Of a stretch of DNA of 34,996 nucleotides, positions 7,500 to 15,015 are shown piece by piece. The notes beneath the pieces were generated by a model, which was given only the letters and a program-made list of their open reading frames with translations, had not been told where the DNA came from and ran no database searches. Every line of letters begins with the position of its first letter. Within the stretch, counting starts at the first letter, position 1. The stretch covers positions 1-34,996 of the forward strand of contig CALMEF010000033.1 in NCBI GenBank assembly GCA_937862825.1, in the 5' to 3' direction. The position numbers were made by a program, and so were the translations under genes. The DNA comes from an uncultured Armatimonadota bacterium (GTDB taxonomy: Bacteria > Armatimonadota > Fimbriimonadia > Fimbriimonadales > Fimbriimonadaceae).

Positions 7500-8714
7500 A
7501 TGTTTACTAAGGGATTTCGAACCCTCTCGTTATTGTCAATGGGTGCTCTTGCTGCCCATTCATTCGCAGGCTACGCAACCGGCTTTGAGGCGGGCGAAGG
7601 CTTCACTGGCTCTTCAGGTGGCACGATCTTGGCGGGCCAGAACTTGTGGTACACGCCAGCAGTCGCAAACTCGGCGGACTTCAACTGCTACACCTATGCT
7701 GGCAACGGGTTAACAATGGCAACCAACGCCGCGGGCGGCAGTCAGTTTGCTGGCTTTGTCGGTCCCGGTACCTTGTTGGGCCGCGCCCAACGCCCCCTCG
7801 CCTTCCTATCCGGAGCCTATGTGTTCGAGTACGACGTTTGCTTCAAGTACAACGGCGCGGCAGGACTCGGTTCAAATAATGCTGGTAGCGTATCAACTCA
7901 GGACAGCGTTACAACCAAGGGATTCATTTCCCTTGCCGTTTGGGATGTTGCGGCAACGCCCACAGGTTGGACCCAACAACTCAATGCCTACGACTCGTTG
8001 GGCTCGCCCATAAACAACTACAACCCATTCCAAGTCCTTTCGCTGGATCGTTGGTATCACGTCGCACTTACAGTTGATTTTGCGACCAACCGAGTCAACG
8101 AGATGAAGGTTTACGATCTCGGCTCCGGGGCAACACAAGGTGATCAAGCAGAGCGCTACCTTCAGGGTGGATCAGCGAGCGCACTACCGCTTCCCACGGA
8201 CTTCCGACTCTTTGTTGGCGGCGCGAACGCAGGTAACGCGGGCGGCTACGACAACGTGGCGATCGGTCAACCCGTAAACGTCGATACGCTTACCGTTCTA
8301 CAGGGTGAGGCGTTTGAAGGAGGCGCAAGTGACCTTGCGCTGAGCGATAATGTCCGATTCTCCATGTTCAACGACGCTACAAACCTTCAGGCCGAAGTGG
8401 AAATGTCGGGAACGACTTCAGTCTCCACTCCTAGCGGTATGCGCTTTGAAGTAGAGGCAAGTGTTGGACGGCCTGGTCTTGCCCAAGAGATCTATGTGTA
8501 CAACTTCACGTCCAATGCCTACCAGTTCATGAGCGGCACCACCGCGTCAAGTACTGACATCTCGGCTGGCCGCCTCTACGTTTCGGGGTCGCAGTTCATC
8601 AACAGCGGCGGACTTTTGAAGTCGAAAGTGCGATGGTCTCCGATCAACGACGAAGATCCCTCTCAAGACGGCTGGCTTCACAGCCTGGACGTCGCTCGCT
8701 GGAACGTCTTCTAA
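7500..8714 (+). CDS. Large secreted protein with LamG-like N-terminus and shared C-terminal domain
   Basis: 404 residues. A signal peptide (MFTKGFRTLSLLSMGALAAHSFA) precedes a YATGFEAGEGF motif that opens a concanavalin/LamG-like beta-sandwich (about residues 30-255). This kind of FE-x-G start is common in exported proteins of PEP-CTERM-bearing bacteria. The last about 145 residues form a separate domain that is also at the end of the protein at 26449-27618; both close with SPINDEDPSQDGWLH and a short hydrophobic tail. No PEP-CTERM, LPXTG or other known sorting tail is present, so the shared domain may itself be the anchor or sorting module (inference). ATG 7500 is chosen because GGAGG (7489-7493) lies 6 nt upstream; ATGs at 7479 and 7494 are badly placed for it. 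Confidence 0.8.
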   Translation: MFTKGFRTLSLLSMGALAAHSFAGYATGFEAGEGFTGSSGGTILAGQNLWYTPAVANSADFNCYTYAGNGLTMATNAAGGSQFAGFVGPGTLLGRAQRPLAFLSGAYVFEYDVCFKYNGAAGLGSNNAGSVSTQDSVTTKGFISLAVWDVAATPTGWTQQLNAYDSLGSPINNYNPFQVLSLDRWYHVALTVDFATNRVNEMKVYDLGSGATQGDQAERYLQGGSASALPLPTDFRLFVGGANAGNAGGYDNVAIGQPVNVDTLTVLQGEAFEGGASDLALSDNVRFSMFNDATNLQAEVEMSGTTSVSTPSGMRFEVEASVGRPGLAQEIYVYNFTSNAYQFMSGTTASSTDISAGRLYVSGSQFINSGGLLKSKVRWSPINDEDPSQDGWLHSLDVARWNVF

Positions 8715-8750
8715 ACCGCAAGCAAGAAAAGCAGCAAGCAAAGGAGGGGG

Positions 8751-8785
8751 ACGGTGTCCGGAGCCATTCGTGGCTCCGGCACCGT
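8751..8785 (+). terminator. Long GC-rich hairpin, probable terminator after the 7500 gene
   Basis: ACGGTG / CACCGT (8751-8756 with 8780-8785) and CCGGAGCC / GGCTCCGG (8758-8765 with 8772-8779) form a stem of 14 pairs with one bulged T and a 6-nt loop. The following T-tract is weak (ACAATTT). The last base of the stem is the first base of the next gene's -10. Confidence 0.6.
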
Positions 8786-8790
8786 ACAAT
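8785..8790 (+). promoter_or_regulatory. -10 hexamer of the zinc ribbon gene (leaderless)
   Basis: TACAAT, exactly 6 nt, then the GTG start at 8797. The -35 region would lie inside the terminator hairpin; none is obvious. Confidence 0.5.
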
Positions 8791-8796
8791 TTAGGG

Positions 8797-9126
8797 GTGC
8801 CGATTTTCGATTTTCTCTGCAAGGAGTGTGGTCATAAGTGCGCCATCATGGTCTGCATGGTCGCAGAAGCGGTCAATGAGACTTGCCCAAACTGCGGATC
8901 AGATCAAACAAGTCGACTCGTAAGCAAGGTCGCTAAATTTCGTCGCGAGGATCAAAGAGTTGATGAAATTGCGGATCGCTTGGAGCACTTCGGCGAACCG
9001 GACACGACCTCCGAAATGAGGAATCTGGTTCGTGAACTGGGCTCAGCGATGGACGAAGATATGGCTGACGAAATGGAAGAGATGTTGGAAACCGATCTTG
9101 AAGGTGGTTTGGATGACGACCTCTAA
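8797..9126 (+). CDS. FmdB-type zinc ribbon protein
   Basis: 109 residues. The N-terminus VPIFDFLCKECGHKC (first residue read as Met) and the later CPNCGSD make the two CxxC knuckles of the FmdB/CxxC_CxxC_SSSS family, which starts MPIYEY-x-C in most bacteria. These small proteins are called putative regulators, but the role is unknown. The C-terminal half (about residues 55-109) is strongly acidic, ending in ETDLEGGLDDDL, and probably helical or disordered. The GTG start is preferred to longer upstream readings because the family begins at this point and the TACAAT hexamer ends 6 nt before it. The stop codon interlocks (CTAA) with that of the convergent transglycosylase gene. Confidence 0.85.
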   Translation: MPIFDFLCKECGHKCAIMVCMVAEAVNETCPNCGSDQTSRLVSKVAKFRREDQRVDEIADRLEHFGEPDTTSEMRNLVRELGSAMDEDMADEMEEMLETDLEGGLDDDL

Positions 9127-10076
9127 CGTCGGCCCCTCAGTTGATCGTAGTAACTGATCACCTTCCGAATGTAGGCTTGGGTTTCTCGGTAAGGGGGAAC
9201 TCCGTTGTGTTTTCGGACTGCGCCAGAACCAGCGTTGTACGCCGCAAGGGCCAGGATGAGCCCGTCAAAGTCGTTCCCCGTCTTCTGCTGGTACTTGTTG
9301 ATATGGCCTCGAATAAGGCGAACGGTGCCGTACAGGTTCTCATGTGCATCGAAGGCGTTACCAACCCCCATTCCTCTCGCCGTGCCCGGCATAAGTTGAC
9401 CCAACCCCATTGCTCCGGCTGAACTGACAGCCGTTGGATTAAAGTTGCTTTCCACGATGAGCATGGCCATGATCAGCCTGGCGTCAACACCGTAACGCAG
9501 ACTAAATCCGATGATGCCCTCAGCGATGTGAGTCGCCATTGCGTCGCTCAATCGCTTGTTGCGCTTCTTGATGAACCCGGCGTAAATCGGAGTTGCCGAA
9601 GACGGTGCCAAATTCCAATCTCGTCCTTTAGGCGGCTTGACCCCGGCACCCGGTTTGGGCTGAGTCTTTGCCATCCTTGCTGCCACCTCGCGGTCGTGCG
9701 CTGCTACCCTTGCCTCAGGGGCGGCCGAATAGAGCTGAGCCTGTATCTCGTCAAGTTCCCCGGAGCGTGTCGCCTTGACGATCAATCGAACAGGCACTTC
9801 ATTGCCCGCGAGCCATTCGGGCACCTTGCTGGCTTGAACGGTCAAGAAGTCCCCATCGGTCTTCTCAAGCAGGAGAAACGAGTGGCTAGTACCACTAGAC
9901 ACACCCTTGACCACCCCCTTAACCTCGATCGTTCGCGTGCCGATCAGGGTTTCCAGAGTTTGGATACCAACAGCCTGTGTGATACCAAACTTCTTTCGCT
10001 GGGCGAGATACTCATCGAACGTTTGCCCCAGGCAGACTGTGGACAAGCAAAGAGGCAACAAGAACAGACACCTCAT
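9123..10076 (-). CDS. Lytic transglycosylase (SLT domain) with signal peptide
   Basis: 317 residues. The enzyme cleaves peptidoglycan glycan strands to 1,6-anhydro-MurNAc ends in the periplasm. After a signal peptide (MRCLFLLPLCLSTVCLG) comes an about 100-residue domain of OB-fold-like beta character (about 45-120), then a Pro/Lys linker and a C-terminal SLT domain. The catalytic Glu is in the IVESNFNP motif, followed by AGAMGLGQLMPGTA and ALAAYNAGSGAVRKHNG, which are diagnostic. It is the last gene of a leftward operon; its ATG overlaps the stop of the NAGPA gene by 4 bases (ATGA). The stop interlocks with that of the convergent zinc ribbon gene. Confidence 0.93.
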   Translation of the reverse strand: MRCLFLLPLCLSTVCLGQTFDEYLAQRKKFGITQAVGIQTLETLIGTRTIEVKGVVKGVSSGTSHSFLLLEKTDGDFLTVQASKVPEWLAGNEVPVRLIVKATRSGELDEIQAQLYSAAPEARVAAHDREVAARMAKTQPKPGAGVKPPKGRDWNLAPSSATPIYAGFIKKRNKRLSDAMATHIAEGIIGFSLRYGVDARLIMAMLIVESNFNPTAVSSAGAMGLGQLMPGTARGMGVGNAFDAHENLYGTVRLIRGHINKYQQKTGNDFDGLILALAAYNAGSGAVRKHNGVPPYRETQAYIRKVISYYDQLRGRR

Positions 10077-11449
10077 CGTTTGGCCACCACCTCAATCTGC
10101 TTTGTCACAACTTGTCCCCTGACAAAGGCCTGTACAACGATCGTGCCCGGATCGCTACTGCGAAGCCTGCCTCCTTGGTCAATCCAGCCTTTGCCCAAAG
10201 CCGCCCAAAGCACTTCACTGTTCTGCAAAACCACGCCATCTGGTCGCCGAACTTCCAGTGTCATCACATCTCCGGACACAACTTGCTCCGGAGCAGCGAT
10301 CACAAACGGCGAGTCCTCAACAGCAGGCAGGGTACTCATGACGACAATCCCGTTGGCAACGGCGCGCTCTGTCTGCTCGGAGGGCCGATTGACCGTTAGC
10401 CCAAGCAAGTTAAGGGTGGTACTTCCTCCCCCATCCAGGTTGATCGCGTCCGTACAACCCAAATTCAGCATGATGGTGGCAAGTTCCCCAAGGGTTGCTC
10501 CGTCGCTCAGCTTTTGACGCCCATCGACCGCAACAAGCCAAATCTCGCCGTTAGGTCCACGGCCAATCGCGGTCCTTGGGTGTCTTCGGTTCGCAAAGGA
10601 ATCACCAAACCCCTGAAAGGACCAATCAGTAACTGGCTTGCCATCCCGGACCAAGGTTGGGCCACCTGCGATAGCATGCTCTACCTTGCCGAGGTCCATT
10701 CCAACACTTCTCGCACGAACTGTCAGACGCTGGCCGGGCCGAAGCGATGCTAGCCAAGGCGTCTTCGTGCCGTTCGCCGCCAGCAAAATGTTCCCCGGCT
10801 GTATAGGCACTGACTCGGTGCCCTCCAGAAGGAAGTCCACAACAGCGTCCAACTGGCCATTCGCTGTAAGCCGCGCGTTCTCCCTAGGCTTGAGCACCGC
10901 ATACAAGCGATTCGGATGCTTGCACATAGCCTGTCCAGAAACCTCGGTGAACAGAGTGATCTCATTGATGCCGCACTCCTGGTTGAGTCCGTTCAGTACC
11001 AACTCGTCGCCGCCCTCGGCGGTGATGGTCGCTTTGGTCTCGACGCTACCAAACGAGATTCCCTGCTTGCCCCAAACCGCGACGCTGCGATTCTTGAACG
11101 GAAGGCTAATGAGTTCGGAGTCGCGAATCATCAGACCAACTGGATCGCCCGAGAAAGGAAAGAAGTCGGCGTTGATCGTAACCACGGCACCCGTCCGCGC
11201 GGCCATTCGGGAAACAGTTTCGCGTCCCTTTGTCGGGTCGGTTGCAAAAACTCTGCCCTGCGCTAACTCGGGCAATGTCGAGACGGGATGCATATCAGGA
11301 AGCACCCGCACCGCGTGAATCATTCTCGGCGCTCCTGAATCGAGTTCCATCCGATAGGTGACCCCGGGAGCAATGAGTTTCTCCCAGGTTTGCCCCGCGG
11401 CGACCGACGCGGCATGCGCAATCAAAAGCAGGGTGATCAGGCGGTTCAT
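10073..11449 (-). CDS. Phosphodiester glycosidase (NAGPA) family protein, exported
   Basis: 458 residues, with a signal peptide of MNRLITLLLIAHAASVAAG type. The central NAGPA domain shows VVTINADFFPF (about residues 90-100), AIAGGPTLVRDG, HPRTAIGRGPNGEIWLVAVDGR and LGCTDAINLDGGGSTTL, the complete catalytic-site signature. A C-terminal about 85-residue domain has bacterial Ig-like character. Known bacterial relatives hydrolyse phosphodiester-linked sugars of wall polymers; the substrate here is unknown. It overlaps both neighbours by ATGA and lies between a DUF1579-like gene and a lytic transglycosylase, pointing to a wall-turnover role (inference). It is a paralogue of the smaller protein at 2473-3168. 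Confidence 0.9.
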   Translation of the reverse strand: MNRLITLLLIAHAASVAAGQTWEKLIAPGVTYRMELDSGAPRMIHAVRVLPDMHPVSTLPELAQGRVFATDPTKGRETVSRMAARTGAVVTINADFFPFSGDPVGLMIRDSELISLPFKNRSVAVWGKQGISFGSVETKATITAEGGDELVLNGLNQECGINEITLFTEVSGQAMCKHPNRLYAVLKPRENARLTANGQLDAVVDFLLEGTESVPIQPGNILLAANGTKTPWLASLRPGQRLTVRARSVGMDLGKVEHAIAGGPTLVRDGKPVTDWSFQGFGDSFANRRHPRTAIGRGPNGEIWLVAVDGRQKLSDGATLGELATIMLNLGCTDAINLDGGGSTTLNLLGLTVNRPSEQTERAVANGIVVMSTLPAVEDSPFVIAAPEQVVSGDVMTLEVRRPDGVVLQNSEVLWAALGKGWIDQGGRLRSSDPGTIVVQAFVRGQVVTKQIEVVAKR

Positions 11450-11904
11450 GTTTGGCGGCGGTATTGTGCGCGTACTGCCCAGGTTTCTTCAACGTTCGGG
11501 CTGATGTTGAACATCTCTAAGTAAAGACTCATCTCAGCGCCATAGAGTTTGATTCTCCACTGCCAATGTCCGTCTTGATCTTTCGCATAAGGAGCCGTAA
11601 CATCGAGGATGTCGTCGTTGCTTCCTGAGAGGGCCAATACTGCCTCCTTTTGGTGCCACGTGTCTGACCAGCCCGCTGTTACGGTTTGCGGAGAGGCCGC
11701 AATAACAATCGCACCCGCTTGAATGTGTCCCTCGTGCTCCCACGTGTAATGCGCGGCGGCGATATCCTCCCTGCCACTTACCCATAGGTTGAGCGTCGAC
11801 GTGGATTCCAGGATCTGCTCTCCTTCAGGCAGCCAAGGAAGGTGCAGGACGCTTTCTCCCGTCCAGTTTCCCGCTAGGCTTCCGAGGGATTTGGGTATCG
11901 CCAT
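11446..11904 (-). CDS. DUF1579-like protein
   Basis: 152 residues from the chosen start. The LGSLAGNWTGES opening, a TWEHEGHIQAG segment and an aligned W-x-D-T-W-H strand resemble the DUF1579 lipocalin-like fold, whose function is unknown. No signal peptide. The frame remains open to a TTG at 11955. I prefer the ATG at 11904 because it begins just before the conserved core and because TACCTT lies 7 nt upstream on the minus strand; neither start has a good Shine-Dalgarno. First gene of the operon with the NAGPA and transglycosylase genes. Confidence 0.65.
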   Translation of the reverse strand: MAIPKSLGSLAGNWTGESVLHLPWLPEGEQILESTSTLNLWVSGREDIAAAHYTWEHEGHIQAGAIVIAASPQTVTAGWSDTWHQKEAVLALSGSNDDILDVTAPYAKDQDGHWQWRIKLYGAEMSLYLEMFNISPNVEETWAVRAQYRRQT

Positions 11905-12011
11905 GAGAAAGAAGGTACCCGCTTGATGGCGCTCGGTTCCAAGTGCCAGTTGCAAGTGACAATCTGAAAACTCCCCCTGAGGTTTTTGCTGCGACTGTCC
12001 GACAAAGTTAC

Positions 12012-12030
12012 TAGGATACGTGTCGAGGTG
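12012..12030 (+). promoter_or_regulatory. Possible promoter and SD of the pilus operon
   Basis: TAGGAT at 12012-12017 could be a -10, placing the mRNA start near 12024, followed by AGGTG at 12026-12030, 10 nt before the ATG at 12041. No good -35 at 17 nt. A five-codon frame ATG 12031 to TGA 12048 overlaps the start and is probably chance. Confidence 0.35.
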
Positions 12031-12040
12031 ATGAATTACG

Positions 12041-12862
12041 ATGCATGAGAACCACTGGGGACTGAACGAGCCGCCGTTCAGCCTAACACCAGATCCGCGG
12101 TTTCTTCATATGAGCCGTCAGCACGAAGATGCGCTGATGATGCTTCATTACGCCATCACACGCAACAAGGGTGCTGCGATGCTTGCCGGAGACATCGGTC
12201 TTGGCAAGACCACGGTCAGCCGCAAGTTGCTTGATTTGCTAGATCCGGTTCGATTCAAGGTTGTGCTGATTGTCAACCCGATTTTGACGCCGGTCCAGAT
12301 TCTTCAAGAGATTCTGGGGCAGTTAGGTGTAGAGACGACAAGTCGAAACCGACAAGTGCTCGTCACCGACCTCCACAAGGCTCTGCTTGCCTACTATGAG
12401 CGTGGATCACAAGTCGTGGTGATGATCGACGAAGCGCACCTGATTCGGTCTGCCACGACACTTGAAGAACTCCGACTGCTATTGAACTGCCAAATGAACG
12501 ACCAGTTCCTGATCAGTCTTGTCCTTCTTGGCCAAGTCGAACTTCGGGCAAAAATCGCCAAAGTTCCTGCGCTTGAGCAGCGATTGGCGATCCGACACAC
12601 GATTCAACCATTGGATGTCACCGAAACCGGTGAACTCATTCTCCACCGACTTCGAGTGGCGGGTTACACGGGCGAAGCCAATATTTTCACTCCGGATGCC
12701 ATTTATGAGATCCACAAGTTCACAAAAGGCTATCCGCGACTCATTTGCCAGGTCGCCGACAATGCGCTCTTGATGGGCATGGTCCACAAGGCCAAGAACA
12801 TTGACGGCTTCCTGATGCACGACATCATCGCCGAATTTACCGGCCAGGGGAAAGCAGCATGA
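12041..12862 (+). CDS. ExeA/GspA-like AAA ATPase of the pilus operon
   Basis: 273 residues. The N-terminus HWGLNEPPFSLTPDPRFL is the ExeA-family hallmark. Walker A is AGDIGLGKTT (about residues 49-58), Walker B is VVVMIDEAH, and the sensor region is PALEQRLAIRH. In Aeromonas type II secretion ExeA works with ExeB at the inner membrane and peptidoglycan to assemble the secretin. This protein contains only the ATPase part: the membrane and peptidoglycan-binding regions of full-length ExeA (about twice as long) are absent. Its place as the first gene before pilM-Q, 4-bp overlapping the next gene, suggests a role in building the PilQ secretin or in pilus function (inference). Tn7 TniB-type ATPases share the fold but the context argues against transposition. 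Confidence 0.88.
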   Translation: MHENHWGLNEPPFSLTPDPRFLHMSRQHEDALMMLHYAITRNKGAAMLAGDIGLGKTTVSRKLLDLLDPVRFKVVLIVNPILTPVQILQEILGQLGVETTSRNRQVLVTDLHKALLAYYERGSQVVVMIDEAHLIRSATTLEELRLLLNCQMNDQFLISLVLLGQVELRAKIAKVPALEQRLAIRHTIQPLDVTETGELILHRLRVAGYTGEANIFTPDAIYEIHKFTKGYPRLICQVADNALLMGMVHKAKNIDGFLMHDIIAEFTGQGKAA

Positions 12863-13326
12863 ACTTCGCAGAAGCCATCCGCCAAGCCTCGACGACGAAA
12901 CATGAGACTCACGCCTCAAAAGACCCTACACCACAGGTGTACCCTCACGTGACTCAACAAGAAGAACCCACTCCCGAGTTGGAAGTCGTCACTTCGAAGG
13001 CAGACGCTGCCGTCGATGCGGTCACGGCTCAACCAGTCTCGATTCCTGAAGCACCCGTTGTTACCACCGGAAGCGTTGTGCGACTGGAGTTGTTCCTCAA
13101 CCCTGAACAGTTGACCAATCTGTTCCGAGCGGTTTCGGCAACCCAGCACAGCATGATGACGCTTCGAGAGGCTGCTTCATACCTCCGCGTCCACGCGACC
13201 GTGCTTGAGCAAATGGCCCAAGACGGCGAGATCCCGGCTTTCAACATCGACGGCCGTTGGCGATTCCCGAAGAGTGGAGTCGACGAATGGCTAACGTTGC
13301 AGGCCTTCCGGAAGGAGAGTGCATAA
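12859..13326 (+). CDS. Protein with C-terminal excisionase/MerR-like helix-turn-helix
   Basis: 155 residues. The first about 70 residues are rich in Thr, Glu, Pro and Val and look disordered. The C-terminal about 55 residues read MTLREAASYLRVHATVLE, then EIPAFNIDGRWRFPKSGVDEWL, a standard HTH_17 (excisionase family) DNA-binding fold. There is no membrane segment. It is embedded in the pilus operon: ATG overlaps the ExeA stop (ATGA) and its TAA directly abuts the pilM ATG. Partner of the ATPase, operon autoregulator, or adaptor without DNA binding are all possible; none is shown by the sequence. The location of a DNA-binding domain inside a pilus assembly operon is unusual. Confidence 0.8.
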   Translation: MNFAEAIRQASTTKHETHASKDPTPQVYPHVTQQEEPTPELEVVTSKADAAVDAVTAQPVSIPEAPVVTTGSVVRLELFLNPEQLTNLFRAVSATQHSMMTLREAASYLRVHATVLEQMAQDGEIPAFNIDGRWRFPKSGVDEWLTLQAFRKESA

Positions 13327-14406
13327 ATGGGATTTTCACCTTTCAAGAAGCGAACATATGTCGGACTTGACCTTGGCCACCATACGCTAAAGGCGGTCCA
13401 ACTCGAGCGCAGTGGCGCGGGTTGGAAGGTGGGAAGGATCGGATGGATCAAGACGCCTCAAGACTGTATCAAGGAGTCGGTCGTTATCGATCCAGAGATG
13501 CTTGGTGCAGCAATCAAAGAACTGCTGCGCAATAGCCACATCACTGCGAACACGGCAAACATTGCTGTCGCCGGTGGATCGGTTGTGGTGCGAAATGTTC
13601 GCATCCCCAAGATGCCCGAGACAACCTTGAGGAAGTCAATTAAATACGAAGCATCTCGCTATGTACCGAGTTCCGTCGAAGAGAGTTATATCGAGTTTGA
13701 GATTCTGCGCGAAGCCGAAGAAAATCAAATGGATGTGCTCATCGTCGCCGCTCCGCGCGAAGTGGTCGAATCCAGAATCAAGGCTTGCGAATATGCGGGC
13801 CTCGCAGTCGAAAACGTCGACGTCGAGACCTTTGCCGCTTACCGCAGCCTCGTAGAGTCGGACACCGCTCACGACTGGACCGGGCGAACAATCGCCCTAA
13901 TTGATGTAGGAGCAGCGTCCGCCAGCCTCAGCGTCGTCCGGGATGGCGAGTTCGTCATCACGAGATCATTGCCCAACGGCGGGCAAGTGCTGACCGAGGC
14001 GCTAAAGAACTACTTCAAACTTGAGGACGACGATGCCGAGACCGGCAAGTCTCAACTCAACGTGATGGAACTCATCGGCGACCAGCCGAAAGAGAATCCT
14101 CCGCTTCGAGTGCTTCAACCTCACGTGGACGATTTCGTTCGCGAGATCCGGCGCTCACTCAACTACTATCAGTCCCAACAGGGCCAAACCGAGAATCCCA
14201 ACGTAGACGCTCTCATCGTGAGCGGAGGCGGCGCAAAGTTGCCTGGCATCACAGAGTACGTCGCGGCGAAACTCGGGCTAGAAGCCTTGTCCAGCGGCAT
14301 CTTTGACAACCCCCGTTTCCACGGTGCGAACGAATCGTTCGGTCGTGGTCTAGAGTTGTCAGTTGCATCGGGACTTGCCATGCGGGCGTTTGGGAGGGCC
14401 GCATAA
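13327..14406 (+). CDS. pilM: Type IV pilus assembly protein PilM
   Basis: 359 residues, actin-like ATPase fold on the cytoplasmic face of the inner membrane, which binds the N-terminus of PilN and links the alignment complex to the motor. Visible are the first phosphate motif VGLDLGHHTLKAVQLE, the ALIDVGAASASLSVV motif, and the adenosine-site VSGGGAKLPGI, at the expected spacing. The length is typical. The start codon immediately follows the preceding TAA, with AAGGAG about 11 nt upstream. First of the conserved pilMNOPQ order. Confidence 0.95.
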   Translation: MGFSPFKKRTYVGLDLGHHTLKAVQLERSGAGWKVGRIGWIKTPQDCIKESVVIDPEMLGAAIKELLRNSHITANTANIAVAGGSVVVRNVRIPKMPETTLRKSIKYEASRYVPSSVEESYIEFEILREAEENQMDVLIVAAPREVVESRIKACEYAGLAVENVDVETFAAYRSLVESDTAHDWTGRTIALIDVGAASASLSVVRDGEFVITRSLPNGGQVLTEALKNYFKLEDDDAETGKSQLNVMELIGDQPKENPPLRVLQPHVDDFVREIRRSLNYYQSQQGQTENPNVDALIVSGGGAKLPGITEYVAAKLGLEALSSGIFDNPRFHGANESFGRGLELSVASGLAMRAFGRAA

Positions 14407-14418
14407 GGAGAATCCGAA

Positions 14419-15015
14419 ATGCCACTCATCAATCTAATCCAAGAACAGAGACTGACTCAAAAGGCAAACGAGCGGAAGGCACGACTCTTTCTGTTCGGGC
14501 TCGCTGGATCATTTGGTCTGTCGCTAACTGGGTTTGGGTTCCTGATGTTCCAAGGCGATCAACTCTCTTCTGAAGAGTCGAGGTTGAAGGCCAAGGCGCA
14601 AAAGGTTGCACCGCTTGTCAACGAGATTGAGACCTTACGCGCTCAAGTTGCTGACATCGGACCGAAACTCACAACGCTTACGACCGCACAAGAAACCACC
14701 GGTAAGTGGACTCGAATTCTCGGGCACCTCACCCAACATACGCCTCCTCAAACGTGGCTAACCGGAATGAGATGCACGGCAACCGATCCCACAAAGCCAA
14801 TCCAATTGGTTTTCTCAGGAATGAGCAGCCGCCAGGAACTGGTGGGCGAGTTCATTCTCAGACTGCAAGGCTGTGAGGACCTTGAGAAAGTCGAACTCAA
14901 GTTCACCCAAGAAAAAGTTGTTTCGAACGCTCGAAACATCGAGTTCGAGTTATCCACGGACATCAAGGGGACGGCCGAAGAGAAGCCGGTGAAAGAAGAG
15001 GAGGAGAAGTCATGA
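14419..15015 (+). CDS. pilN: Type IV pilus assembly protein PilN
   Basis: 198 residues. The N-terminal INLIQEQR is the conserved PilN segment that docks in PilM. One membrane helix follows (about residues 24-44, LFLFGLAGSFGLSLTGFGFL), then a coiled coil and a periplasmic ferredoxin-like domain with the TGMRCTATDP and GMSSRQELVGEFILRLQ stretches. It pairs with PilO in the periplasm. AAGGAG lies 9 nt before the ATG; the stop overlaps the pilO start (ATGA). The C-terminus is very acidic/basic (KEEEEKS). Confidence 0.92.
   Translation: MPLINLIQEQRLTQKANERKARLFLFGLAGSFGLSLTGFGFLMFQGDQLSSEESRLKAKAQKVAPLVNEIETLRAQVADIGPKLTTLTTAQETTGKWTRILGHLTQHTPPQTWLTGMRCTATDPTKPIQLVFSGMSSRQELVGEFILRLQGCEDLEKVELKFTQEKVVSNARNIEFELSTDIKGTAEEKPVKEEEEKS

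Noticed and set aside
12031-12048. Five-codon ORF before the ExeA-like gene
   Set aside because: Too short to separate from chance; AGGTG before it could equally serve the ExeA-like start.
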